Shown: positions 43,509 to 55,800 of the stretch, piece by piece | Position numbering within the stretch: position 1 is the stretch's first letter | Layout: each line of letters starts with the position of its first letter | Source of the DNA: Clitoria ternatea | Lineage: Eukaryota > Streptophyta > Magnoliopsida > Fabales > Fabaceae | Direction: 5' to 3' | NCBI GenBank assembly: GCA_037962975.1 | Contig: CM075673.1 | Coordinates: 151,424,667-151,488,666, forward strand | Length of the DNA stretch: 64,000 bases | Translations under genes and position numbers: made by a program | Notes under the pieces: model-generated | Seen by the model: only the letters and a program-made list of their open reading frames with translations | What the model was told of the DNA's origin: nothing | The model's database searches: none

Positions 43509-45400
43509 ATGGCTACCTCTTAAGATTGGTATTTTGCTGAAGAATCCTCAATAAACAGACCACCGACCTTCCTTGGGGAAGACTATGCCTATTAGAAAGA
43601 CAAGATGGAAATGTTCATCAAGTCTACTCAATATGATCTATAGGAAATCATCTATAATGGTGATCATCCAGTCCTTGTGGATGATGATGGAAAGCCCACT
43701 CCTGAATTTAAATGGTCCACAGCTGACTTTAAGAAGATGAAGTTAAAATCAAAAACTAGATTTCTTCGAATTTGTGCTTTAAGCAAGTTTGAATATAACA
43801 AGGTCTATAGTTACAAATCTGCCAAGGAGATCTGGGATGCCCTTCAGCGTAACTATAAAGGCACCTCTAATGTTAAATGTTCCAAGAAAATCTTGGTAAC
43901 CAAGAAGTATGACAACTTCAAAATGGAGAAACACGAGTCTATTGATCAGATGTTTGGTAGATTTCAGACACTGCTGAACGACCTTAAAGCCTTTGGATCA
44001 AGTCCCTCAGTAGAAGATATCAATGCCAAGCTTCTAGGGTGTTTACCAGAAAAGTTTAATGCCAAATGTACCGCTCTAGAAGAAGCAAAGGATCTTAGCA
44101 CCCTAACCCTAGATGAACTCCTAGGAGTGCTAAGAGTTCATGAGCTGAAGCTTAAGCAGAAAGAAGTCTCAAAGCCTTCTTCCTCTAAGGGCATTGCTTT
44201 GAAGTCTGAAGAGACATCCAGGATGAGCAAAGACCCTAAAGCTGAGAAGTCAACTAGCTCAGATCCTAGTTTTGATGATGGAGATGAGGATACTGATGAA
44301 GAGCTGACACTTGTCACCAAGTGCTTCCACAGACTGCTAAAAAGAAAGAAAGGTGGACCTGGAAGTTTCAACAAGAGAGAACCTAAAGGTAAAAGTCAAT
44401 TCAAGTTTAAAACTGACAAGCTTATTCTAAAGTGTTTTAATTGCAGGAAACCAGGACATATTAAGGCTGAAGGCCTCCTTCTGAACAAAGACAAAAAGGA
44501 CAGAAGAGAGAAAAGAAAGTTCTTCAAGAAACAGAAAGGACTCATCACCTGGGATGATGAAGACTCATCCAATACAAGTGAATCTGAAGAAGAGACAGAG
44601 TCTGCTTAGATCTATCTAATGGCACCATCATACTCAGAAGTTGAGGAAAGCTCAAGTGAATCTGAATCAAAGGAGGTAAACTCATTTGAACTTAAAGAAA
44701 ACTACAAAGCTTTATTTAAAGATTTTTCAACTCTTTTGAAAAATTATCAACGTTTGAAAAAGAAACAATCTGAAACTATCTCTTCATATGAGAACACAAT
44801 ATCTAATTTGAAGAAAAAAGATTCAGATCAAGAATATTTAAAAGAGTTGGATAAGAAAGAGAAAATGCATCTTTAGCAAATACACAGGCTAAAGAAAGAA
44901 AATGAAAATTTGAAAACTGAGTTAAATAACTTTGAGGTCTGTCATATTTCCCAAGAGAAAGAGATTAAGTCTCTTCAACAGCAAATAAGTTCACTTACTT
45001 CAGACTTGACCCAGTTTGTGAATAGAACAAAAAACTTGAACAAACTTTTAGGAAAATCATACAATAGTAATGAAAGACCTGGTCTGGGCTATGTTGAAAA
45101 GACTTATGTGAAGAAAGTTTCTCCTCCTCCTTTATCTCTTCAAAGTAAGCATAAGCATGCCAAATGCAACTATTGCAAGAAGCATGGTTATGTGATCCAA
45201 GACTGTTTGAAAAAGAAAAAGAAAAATTCTAAGAATACTAACCCTATAAAACCCTAGAAGTTTTGGGTACTAAAGGCAATGATCATTCCTATTTTAGATG
45301 TGCTCATTGATAAAAGCAAAGCAGTACTACTAGTATCTGGACAGTGGGTGCTCACATCACATGACAGGCAAAAGGTCTATATTCCTAGACCTGGAACGTT
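43509..45400 (+). pseudogene. Sirevirus gag-protease region, element 2
   Basis: From the ATG at 43509 one frame can be followed to about 45400, interrupted only by premature stops: TAA at codon 5, TAG at the Trp position of YDLWEI-like sequence, and TAG at 44607-44609, 44874-44876 and 45255-45257. The largest open part (43677-44609) holds the copia gag domain (KIWDALQRNYKG-like, FQTLLNDLKAFGS, LLGCLPEKF). A knuckle follows that reads CFNCRKPGHIKAEG and has lost its last Cys. Then comes a Lys/Glu-rich coiled-coil-like stretch (44619-45080) and a second knuckle CNYCKKHGYVIQDC. The arrangement is that of Sirevirus gag. A frame shared across several stops shows decay mainly by point mutation. Confidence 0.88.
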
Positions 45401-46850
45401 TTCAAGGTGGTAAAGTCACCTTTAGACGTAACCAAAATTGGTACTAGTAAAGTAGGTAACATTCCTTCACCTGTGATTGAAAATGTCTATTATGTTTAAG
45501 GTCTAAGGCATAACCTACTAAACATAAGTCAATTTTGAGATAGTGGTTATAAAGTCTCATTTCATAAAGAGAAGTATACTATCATCAACCATGATGGAAC
45601 CATTCTCTTTACAACAAACAGATACAATAATCTATAAGGTTGATCTGGGTGAGCTGAATGATCAAAATGTAACTTGTCTTTTCTCAACTTTTGAAGAAAA
45701 GTGGGTTTGACACAAAAAGCTTAGGCACGTTAGTAGAAACACATTTCTAAACTAAATAGAAAAGAGCTAATTAAGGGACTGCCAAGAATTTTCTTTAATA
45801 GTTCCCAGCCTTGCGAAGCATTCACTGCCAAGAATTTTCTTTAATAGTTCCCAGCCTTGCGAAGCATTCCAAAAGGGAAAATAATACAAAACCTCTTTAA
45901 AAAATAAATACGTTGTTTCCACCACTAGACCTCTTGAATTGCTATATTTGGATTTATTTGGTTCATCTCAGACTCAAAGTCTTGCTGGAAAAAGATATTG
46001 TTTTGTTATAGTTGATGACTACACAAAAATGACATGGGTCTATTTTCTAGCATACAAAATGAGTCTGCTCAATTATTTATGATTTTCTATAAGAAAATCC
46101 AGTTTGAGAAAGGAATCTGTATTGGTACAATAAGAAGTGACCATGGTAGAGAATTTGATAATGAAATTTTTGAAAAGTTTTGTAACAAAACTGGCATTTC
46201 TCATGCATTTTCTTCTCCAAGAACACCTTAACAAAATAATGTTGTGGAAAGGAAAAATAGAAGTCTATTAGAGATGGTCAGAACTATGATTTCTGAAAAT
46301 AATCTTCCAAAATAATTTTGGGCTGAAGTTGCGAGCACTTCTTGTTATAAATAAAATAGAATTTTTATTAGACATATACTGAATCAGACTCCATATGAAT
46401 TATGGAAGGGAAGGAAACCCAACATTTCATTCTTTCACCCATTTGGATGCACATGCTTTATCCTAAATACAAGAGATCAACTTGAAAAATTTGACTCTAA
46501 GTGTGATAAAGGTATATTCATGGGGTACTCAAATACATCAAAATCTTACTGAGTCTTTAACACAAGAAATCTAACTATTGAGGAATCAATGCATGTAAGA
46601 TTTAATGAACTAGTAAAGACTGACAAGAAATTGGCAGATCTAGAACTTAGTGATACAGGTATCCAATAACCAGAACCTGAATCTGGACCATCAGACTCAA
46701 CTAAAACTGAAGAAAAGGAGACGGGCCAATAACAATCTACACTTGAACCTAAGAAACTAACAGAGTGGAAATTCAAGACTTACCATCCCACAGATCTCAT
46801 TATTAGAGACCAAACTAAAGGAGTTCGAACTCGATCAAGGACTCACAATC
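45401..46850 (+). pseudogene. Ty1/copia GAG-pre-integrase and integrase, element 2
   Basis: Frames switch several times. Visible are IENVYYV-like and LLNISQF-like junction sequence (45470-45540), HKKL.HV (about 45710), LELLYLDLFGSSQTQSLAGKRYCFV (first Asp, split across the limit here as LELLYLDLFGSSQ and AGKRYCFVIVDDYT), RSDHGREFDNE (about 46130) and VVERKNRSLLEM (about 46240), so all DDE residues persist. Between them a perfect 46-bp tandem duplication (45778-45869) shifts the frame. The segment to 46850 holds the C-terminal NQTPYELW and KFDSKCDKGIFMGYS motifs. Confidence 0.85.
45778..45869. repeat. Perfect 46-bp tandem duplication
   Basis: The unit starting ACTGCCAAGAATTTTC and ending GCGAAGCATTC occurs twice in direct succession (45778-45823, 45824-45869) with no differences. 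It lies in the integrase region and disrupts the frame. Confidence 0.95.
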
Positions 46851-47653
46851 ACTCCTCAATTGCACTTAATTTTGAACTGGAACCAAGGACTGTTGAAAAA
46901 GCTCTTGAAGATCCAGATTCGATCATTGTCATGTAGGAAGAGCTAAATTAGTTTAAAAGAAACAAAGTTTGGAAGCTTGTTCCCAGACCCAAAGATAAAA
47001 ACATTATTAGAACAAAATGGGTCTTCAGAAATAAACTTGATGAAAATGTCAAGGTTGTTAGAAACAAAGCCAAACTTGTAGCTCAAGGCTACAATCAAAA
47101 GGAGGGTATAGACTTTACTAAAACCTTTTCACCTGTAGCCAGACTTGAAGCTACAAGGATTCTCCTTGCATTTAATACATTTGAAGGTATAAAATTATAC
47201 CAAATGGATGATAAGAGTGCGTTTCTAAATGGTTATAGAAGAAAAAGTCTTCATAAAACAACTTCTAGGATTTGAAGATAAATGTTTTCAAAATCATGTC
47301 TTCAAACTAAGTAAAACACTGTATAGCTGAAACAAGCCTCAAGAGCTTAGTATCATCAATTCAGTTCCTTTTTAATATCAAAAGGCTTTACTAGAGGAAA
47401 GGTTGATACAACCTTATTTAGAAAAGGCTTAGACAGACACTTTCTTATCTTGTAAATTTATGTTGATGGCATTGTCTTTGGTGCTACTAAAGAAAGTCTG
47501 TGTAGAGACTTTGCTAAAATTATACAGGCTAAATTTGAGATGAGCGTGATGGGAGAACTCAAATTCTTCCTAGGTCTGCAGATCAAATAAACTAATGATG
47601 AAATTTTTATTCATCAACAGAAGTACACCAAAGAGCTACTCATAAAATTTAAA
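46851..47653 (+). pseudogene. Ty1/copia reverse transcriptase, element 2
   Basis: Motifs in order: ALEDPDSIIVM, NKVWKLVPRPKDK, IRTKWVFRNKLDEN, AQGYNQKEGIDFTKTFSPVA, DDKSAFLNG and FFLGLQI. The catalytic YVDD box reads YVDG at 47459-47470, a change that would inactivate polymerisation. Stops and frameshifts follow SAFLNG. Confidence 0.88.
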
Positions 47654-48403
47654 ATGGATGATGCTAAACCTTTGACTACACTAATGCATCTAAATTGCAT
47701 CATAACTAAAGATGAGTATGGTACATCAGTGGATCAGACCTTATACAGAGCAATGATTAGATCACTGTTGTATTTAACATCTAGTAGACCTGATATAATG
47801 TTCAGTGTTTGTGTATGTGCAAGATACCAAGCAGACCCCAAGGAATCACACTTGTCTGTAGTGAAGAGGATTCTAAGGTATCTTATAGGAACCACTAATC
47901 TTAGGTTATTCTATAAGAGAACAGACTCATTTTTTCTGTGTGGTTTCTGTGATGTAGATTTTGTAGATGATAGATTAGACAGAAAAAGTATAAGTGGTGG
48001 ATGTCACTTCTTAGGAACAAGTCTGATCTCATGGAGTAGCAAAAAGCAAAATTCAATAGCCCTCTCTACAACTGAAGTAGAGTGTATGTCTATTACTAGT
48101 TGTTGTTCAAAACTATTGTAGATGAAGTATCAGCTTCAGGACTACTCAGTCCAAGAAGTAGAGATTCTAGTATTCTGTGACAACATCAGTGCTATCAACT
48201 TATCCAAAAATCTCATTCAACATTCAAAGGAAAAGAACATTGAAGTAAAGTACCACTTCATTTGTGACTATGTTCAGAAAGGCAGTTTGGATTTGAAGTA
48301 TGTAGATACACACCATCAATGGCCAAACATATTCACTAAGCCATTGGCTGAAGTCAGGTTTGCATTTATTAAGTATAACTTAAGTCTGCATAACATTGTC
48401 TGA
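47654..48403 (+). pseudogene. Ty1/copia RNase H, element 2
   Basis: Two successive open stretches in one frame (47654-48121 and 48122-48403), separated by one TAG. They read DQTLYRAMIRSLLYLTSSRP, QADPKESHLSVVKRILRYLI, KSISGGCHFLGTSLISWSSK, QNSIALSTTEVE, VLVFCDNISAINLSKN-like sequence (EILVFCDNISAINLSKN) and NIFTKPLAEVRF. This is a nearly complete copia RNase H with its C-terminal FTKPL motif. Confidence 0.9.
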
Positions 48404-48764
48404 TTAAGAGTCTGCGTGAAGTAAGTCTGTATGATTGTTTAAATACTTAAAAGTTTTTTAAGACATGCTCACTTATATGCTGAGAGACTCTCAAGGTCGA
48501 TTCGCTTACCTTAATAGCTATTTTTTAATTTCAGGATTGTTACATGTGGCACTCATTTATTACTTGGAGTGCAACCGGTTTTGAGCAGTTTTCCCTCCAC
48601 TAAGCCATGTTGCCTTTAAATAGACCTTCCAGTTATCTTTTCAAAATATTCCAAAAATCTCTTACTTTTCTCAAACTCTCTACATTCCTCTCTCTATGTC
48701 TTTTTCGATCCTTGCCCTAAAAACTTTCTTTGTAAACCCTTTCTTCTTCCTTCAAAAATCATCA

Positions 48765-51060
48765 ATGGCTGTTGCACTTTTGTCTGTCAAAGACGTAGTT
48801 GAGTCTCTGTACTTCGATGCTGCCTAACACAAGCTCAAAGGTCGCGACATCTCAGAGGAACTAAATGGCATTGGGTGGACTGAGTTTTGCCTCGACTAGG
48901 AACCCTTCTCACCTTCGTTGGTTCTCGAATTCTAGAAGTCTGTTACTATTGACAAGACGTGTTTCATTTTGCTTGATTCTTTACATGGAAAGCATATTGA
49001 GATTTTTGAAGATTTATTGGTAACTGTTCTACAATGTCAGCCTGGGGGTACAGTCTTCTCTGAAGACTTTGAGTATACTAAGGCCTCCTCCTTCATTATC
49101 AACGAAATACTATATGGAAAAGCTTGCCCTAAAAATCAACTTCTGGAAGTCTGCTTCCAAAAGTGAAGATGTTGCACCTGGTGACGCGTCAAGTCTTTTG
49201 CCCTCGAAAATCTACAAAAGACACTATGACAAAGTTGGATCGTTTTTGCATGTATCACATGTTGTGCAAGGAAAAGGTAAACCTTATAAATGTGATTATG
49301 ACTTATATGGTCTTGTCTATTCTGAAGAAACAAAAGAAGATACCCTACCCAACTGTCCTCACCAAGATTTTTAAGCTAGAGAATGTTTCCTTCAAGTCTG
49401 TGAAGGATATAATGATCTATGGACCACTGGTGCCCAAGTTGTTATCTTTCTCCACCTTGCTGGAATAGAATGCGACTTTAACTGCTTAGGAGGCTGTGAA
49501 GAAGACCCCTCAGAAGAGGAAGCCCCAATCTGACCCTACTGTGAAGCCTGCTGAGGCTAAGAAAGCCAAAGTCACCAAGGCGTATGTGACTAAAGAACGG
49601 GACCCTGCTGCCAACACTGGGTCTGTGTCTGCCTTTGCCTCTAAACCCTTATATGATTCTGATGATCAATAGCCCATTGGGCATGTTATGAGGAAGAAAA
49701 GGTCAGGGAGACCTACTACTACTACTGCTGCTTAATCATCCACTACATCCAAGACTTCATATTCTCCTTCCTCGCCATCTCTTACGGAATACATCAAGCT
49801 CCCTTCTAGACAATGCTACATCTACTTCATTTGTAACTGTTGTAGGAAGTTTCCAGATATGGACGTCTTGAAATGGACTAAGCATGACTGGATAAAGATG
49901 TACAACCGTAACTACGATATATACAAGTCTGATCGAGCTTAGTGGGAAGTTGAGTGAGCTGAAGCTAAAGCTAAGAAGAAAAAGAAGTCTATTAAGAAAG
50001 AAAAGCAACATAAGACGGTTGAGAAGAAAAAGAAGTTTGTTACCACCACTATTCAGATTCCCATACTATCTCCCATCTAGACTTTAACTTCAACACCCAC
50101 ACCTATCTCCACCCCAACTTAGGTACCAGCCTCTCCCACCTCTAAACCTCAGACTGAACCTCAATCATCCCAAAGAACAACTCCCTCTCCTCCTCGCTCT
50201 GAACCTGACTCTCTACCTGAACCAACCCAAACCACCCCTGAAATCCTTAAAACCCAACCTTTCTCCTCCAGAACCCCTAAAATTATCTCAGTGTTTCTTG
50301 GCTCTCCTCTACCTTACCATGGCCCCAAATTATAAACCATCACCCAAACCTTTACAAACAAGAAGCAACCTGTACAATTCTTCCTCCAACCTCGTTTCCA
50401 ACCTGTCCTGTCTGCTGTTGATGTTTTATCCAACTTTCACCTTTACACACCCTTATTTTTTTCTATGTTCCCGACTTTTCATATGGAACAATTTGACCAT
50501 ACCATTGTTCAAGATTTGAACTTGCCAACCTAACCCTGGATTCAAGCCCTCTACAAACCTAAGGCCCACATCTTCATGTACCCCGACCGCCTCATGCGAA
50601 ATATCGCAGGATAATCACCAACAAACTGAAGCAAGATAGATACCACACTGTACCCTCTGCATCTGTTTGGTATATGAGATCGCCTAAGTATCTTCCTGAA
50701 AAGAATCTACAAGCTCTCAGATCTATACTAGAAATGAACAATGAGTACCAAAGTCATCTTTAGGTGCATTATTTATAGGAACAGAATCAACAATGCAGTA
50801 CCTCCAATAGTGATATTCTGGAAGATGCACATAACTTTTAGGCTCAGACTAGGTATGTTTTCAAGGCTCATCCCACCTACTTTGATGATTCCCAAGCCAT
50901 CATCCATCAATCTGTTTGTGTTCCCACCATTATTATTACTGATCACCCCTATTTTCTGTGTGTTACTATTAGTGGTCACATCCTTGTGTCTATCTTTACC
51001 TTATATCTCATCTCTGCCTCAGTATCTCTGTCTCTCCTAGCCCTTCTCAGATGTTAAGAT
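48765..51060 (+). pseudogene. Sirevirus envelope-like ORF, element 2
   Basis: It starts MAVALLSVKDVVESLYFDAA then TAG. It continues with HKLKGRDISEELNGIGWTEF, FCLD and LHGKHIEIFEDLLVTVLQCQ, matching the element-1 ORF (30513 downward). Next come KKQKKIPYPTVLTKIFKLENV (about 49330-49390, one residue over-length and so read as KKQKKIPYP and KIFKLENV), a Lys-rich stretch, and a Pro/Thr/Ser-rich segment (about 50060-50290). The lengths and order suit the SIRE1-type envelope-like gene, whose role is not established. Many stops and frameshifts occur. Confidence 0.65.
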
Positions 51061-51090
51061 TCTCAATTATGTTCCTTTGTTTTTGTTGAT

Positions 51091-51108
51091 ATCAAAAGGG
51101 GGAGTAGA
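51091..51108 (+). other. Internal polypurine tract, element 2
   Basis: ATCAAAAGGGGGAGTAGA lies about 375 bp before the 3' LTR. The tract directly at the LTR (AAATATAGGAAGATTG) is degenerate. Multiple polypurine tracts are known in Sireviruses. Confidence 0.7.
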
Positions 51109-51479
51109 AGTTAGAAGTCTGAGCAGTCTAAGGATGATAGTAGTCTGAGCAGAATAAATGTAGAAGTCTAATAATAATAAATCCAATAGTAGAGTCATAA
51201 ATAGAGTCTGTAATCTCTGTTTATCTTTCGTGTATATATATATAATGGCGTCTATTCTAATAGTGTTTTTGTTCAAATTGTTCTAATTCCATATACTGAT
51301 ACTCTAAACTGCTATGCTAATTTTGAAATTAAAGTATCATATGTGTGCTCTAATGATTATCCTTCCTCTCTTCATTAAAACAAAGAAATCTAATATGATA
51401 TGTTCAGTATATGCATTTCTTCTACAGACTATATTTAACAAAAAGACTTAATGTGTGGTATCAACAAATATAGGAAGAT

Positions 51480-52852
51480 TGTTAGATCCAAATCTGAATG
51501 AAAGACTAAGAAGTCTGAACCTCTGAAATTTGTTAATAACAACCATCAAGACTCTTAGTTAAATGAAGTCTGTCCATATGTTTCTCTAACAATACTTAAC
51601 GAGTGTTTCATGAAAGTCTAAAGTGCATATGTTGGAAAAAAGAGGGGGAGTTCGTTAAATCAAATTCGTCTCAAAATGACAAGTCTGTTGCATCCATCAA
51701 AGTAACATAAGAAAGAGTTTGAATGTAAAATCAGACCTTGTAATGTGACTCCTTCCCGAGGAACGTCTCTGAAAAGAAATTCTCCAATTCTGTGAAAGAG
51801 TCAATAAAAGCTTTCTTGTCTCAAATCTATGTCATTCACCAAAAAGGAAAAGAAACGAAAAGCTGAAAGACGATGCGCAGTAATCAAGGTAGATGCCTTA
51901 CATATCCCAACACATCAGAAAAGCTGAAACCATGGCAGAGCAGAAGGATAAGGTCAACATCTATAAGAGTGTACCTATTAGCTTGAGATGACTAAGCAAA
52001 TAGGTCTCTTTTGATATGGATTATCAAAGTGAACCATTTTGATATAAAACTCTAAAGCACACTTGATCAGACTCTATAAATATGTACCTCTTCAAAATCA
52101 AAAAAATGATCAACAATTATTTCCTCTTCAACGGCTAATCGATGACTATCTTAAAGGAACTATAAATATGAGAAGATTTCAAACCTTGATTAGATTCGAC
52201 TGACTGAATTCTTACTAATAATTTTTACAAACAAGAACAAAATTCCTAAGTGTTCATTTTGTAAAAAGTTTGAAGTTCTTGTACTTCAAGCACATGTCTT
52301 GTTGTTCTGCGTCTAGCAGACCTTAACTTGTTACTTATCATAGCTTAGTGTACTTTTCTTTATTATTCAATATCTCTATACACTAAGTTATCTTTGTAAT
52401 ATAAACTCTCTTTTATCACCCATAATTTGTTATAACTAGTCTGGTGTGTTCACCAGCTCTTAGATTAAGTGGGAAACACTTTGTGGCCTGAAGAGGCTTT
52501 TAAAATAATACTTGGGTTATTGAGTCAGGAGTGGCTTGTTGAAAGAATACTTGGGTATAAGTCAGAAGTGGTTGGAGTCAAGAATACTTGAGGCACTAGT
52601 ATGGTGCTGTTATTGTAAAGGGTGTGTTTACATAGTGAAAATCATTTAAGTCTGAAGGTATTGGACATAGCTTTTGCTTTGGAAGTGAACCAGTATAATT
52701 CTGCTGTGTTATCTTCTCTTAACCCTTATCTTCTCAAGGTCCATTTGTATTAAAGTCTGATATGTTCGATAAGGTTTATTCATTTAAAAGTCTGTGTGAA
52801 AAAGAGTTAAGACTTATTCAACCCCCCTTCTAAGTCTAACTTTGAATCATCA
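51480..52852 (+). repeat. 3' LTR of Sirevirus element 2
   Basis: 1,373 bp, starting TGTTAGATCCAAATC and ending GAATCATCA. TATAAATA at 52161-52168. Confidence 0.9.
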
Positions 52853-55800
52853 CTCTCCAAAAAAATTTCCTAAGACCTCTAAGAGCTTGCCATATGTCAA
52901 GCTTTTCTTAATTTCTCCCCCGTGCCACACTGTCTCTCCCTCCAAACATCATTATTTTCTTCTTACATATAACGTTATTTAAACACTATTTAAGCACTAT
53001 TCAGGCATCATTGTCTTAAAAACCCTAAACCACCACACATGGTAACTTCTCCTTAAAGGAATTGAAACAAAACCACCCTTGTATCTCCCTCACTCTCATG
53101 ACCCCACCACCACTTAAAAGCCCATGGTTTTTCATTTTGTTTCTCCATTTTATTTCCTTAAGCATGTGTAGGAAAGTGGTCATTGGTTGGTGTATAAGGT
53201 GGCCTCTTATTCCATCACCCACCATGGATATCTTCTCTTATAAATAGAGCCATACCTCCACACTTTTTAGCTATGCTGCATTTCATTCACTCTCCCAAAA
53301 GGCTTCATTTTTTCCTTTCAAAGAGTAAGTCATTCAAGTTCCTTTTGTTGGTGGAATCTCTTCTTGGAGCAAGAAGAAGAAGTTCTTGCAGCCTTGGAGC
53401 TTGAAGAATCAACCCTCATCCACTATCCATTCAATCTTCATAAAAATCTTTAAAAGGTAGGGAAGAGTTTATTCAATGTCTTAGACTTTATGAAATCACT
53501 AAGGTGGTGATGATTGTTTCCCTAGAATCATCACCATACTAGCTCATGAAACCATGTTTCTAGGCATAAGTCAAACCTTTTTATGAACTTAATATCTTTA
53601 TGGAAATGATGGTTGGTGATTTCTAAAAAATGATTTCAAATTCATGTTGTATGATCGATGTTTGCTTAGTTGATGAACATGTTGCTGTGGTGAAAATTCT
53701 GAGCCTATTTGTGGATGCTTTTGGATATGATGTTGTATGAATATCTTCATGATATGTTATAACACTGTGTCTAGAGCATTTGGGCATAACAATTATCTAA
53801 TTTGGATCAAAATTCAATTTTATATGATTTTCACAAGAAACATTCCCCATAATAAAACAATATAATGTTCTAGGGTATAAATGTTACCTATAGGTATTTT
53901 TTGAGGATTTAAAAATATGTACTATGTTCTTGACATCCTAAAGTTTTCAATCATAGCTTTCATGACCTTTTAAATGTTATATATTTTGATCTAAAAATAT
54001 TTTGAGAAGCCCTAAAGTTCAGTGTCATTGATAAGTCTGCATGCTGGAATTATTCAATAAAAGATGTTTTAATGAGACATATAACTCCTTTTCCCCCAAA
54101 TCCAGACATGGCAGTAAAGTTTGAAAATTCAGATTTCTTTATATGCAAGTTTTATAAATTTTGAACAAGAAATGAATTTTCTATGATTTTCAAAAAAATA
54201 GTGTGTAAGGGGTGTACTTACTCCCTGATAGTCTTTGAGAAAATGAATTTTTATGCCCCTTTTTAATTTTTGTAAAATTTGTTAAAAATATTATTTAGAC
54301 TTTAGACATCATGATTTACTCTTTGTAAAAAAAGGCTTTCTATTTAAAATGTTTTACTATTTTTCATAGAATTTACAAATCAGCCCAGATTTTAAAACGA
54401 TACAGTTTGAGAGTAAATAATATTCTTACCACAAAAACTAGTTATTTATTATATTTAAATCAACAATATAAGAGTTTTGAATTATGTACTTTTATATACA
54501 TGTATTTATATCTTTTTAAATGTCCAATTGTCTTGTTAACAATTATCTTAATAAACAAACTTTATCTTGCTCTAACTTTAAAGGCATAATAGTTTCGGTG
54601 TTTTTTTAGTGTACTATTAATTGCAAATAAAGTTCTAACTAAGGAGATTAGGTATTGAGTGGGACCACTTGTGACCCCTCCAGCCTTTCCTGGGAATTAG
54701 TAAGTGTAATTTAGTGTAATCATTTACACGCTACATTGAAAGATGAGTGAGAATGACTCTAAATTATCCTTTCATAAGATTATATTCATAAGAGAGAAGA
54801 TTGCCTATGGTGCTAATAAGACAAGGTGGCCTTAAGCCTTGAATGAAAGTGAGTTATGAAGTGTGACGATGATGTCCATGATAACAATAATATGGGGTTA
54901 CTCTTGATAGAGAGCCCATGACCATAAATGAAAACATAATAAAAGAATTATAAATATTACCATTTGCATCACATGCATCATAAAGTATGGTTGTGACAAG
55001 AGCCACTGCATGGGCACGGAAGACCTTGGGAATACATGGGGATCAGGTAAAAGGCCCAATGGCTCAGAGTCACTCTCACAATCCTAAGTCCCCATTGTAC
55101 CCTAATGTATTTCAACGTAGATGAGGGTTACCATGATCATGGATAGGCACTATCCCGAACAAGGAAAGGATATTTGATTCATGAAATGATAGGCCTAGTA
55201 AGCCCAAGGTTTTGCCCATAAGTACGGATAAGATTCGCCGCCAATCGCTCTTGGTTGTTGAAAAAGTTACAAGGGCCCTCATGCATAAGTTGCCTAGAGA
55301 TAATAGCACATAGCATAATACAACATATTGATTATTGTATGAGCCAATAAAACTAGTGTGATGTGAGCCAAGTCGCCATAGATCTTGAACATGGACTCAC
55401 TCCCTTTTATTTTTCTTTCTTTGTGTGTTTATCATTAAAACTTAGATGTCAAGCCCAATGGCCCGATGGGAACAACTATCCCACTTCCTGAAAGCAATAA
55501 TGGAGACGGTGCAAGAGCGTCCATCATTAATGCACACCCTATCTCGACTTTTGATATCAGCTCTGGAAATATCATACCCTCACCTCCAAACATGGCACTA
55601 CTTGAGGATCTTCTACGCATCCTCAAGATGACAAACCCATTTAAGTATCCTAAGAGTGACAATGATGATGAAGATGACTCTGAGATCAGAGATATTTCTG
55701 ATGGCCCCATCAACACAATGGATATAAAAGCTCTAAAAGAAGGACTAGAACATCAATGGTAAGCCCATGTTCTAGAAAACCTACAAGCAAGGCCATTGAC

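Larger units (their letters stand above)
42069..52852 (+). mobile_element. Sirevirus (Ty1/copia) element 2, full length
   Basis: 10,784 bp with 5' LTR, primer-binding site, gag, integrase, RT, RNase H, envelope-like ORF, a purine tract and 3' LTR, all on the plus strand. Its flanks read CCTTC (42064-42068) and CTCTC (52853-52857), so the target duplication is imperfect or eroded. It is the same family as element 1 (shared coding blocks and LTR openings TGTTAGA...TTTGTTAATAA) but a different copy. It is heavily mutated, mostly with CAG, TGG or AAG codons turned to TAG/TAA. No nested insertion is present. Confidence 0.9.

Noticed and set aside
55446..55762. Possible small acidic protein gene (55466-55762)
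   Set aside because: It lies within the gypsy LTR and overlaps another open frame. No family was recognised, so it is mentioned only within the LTR entry.
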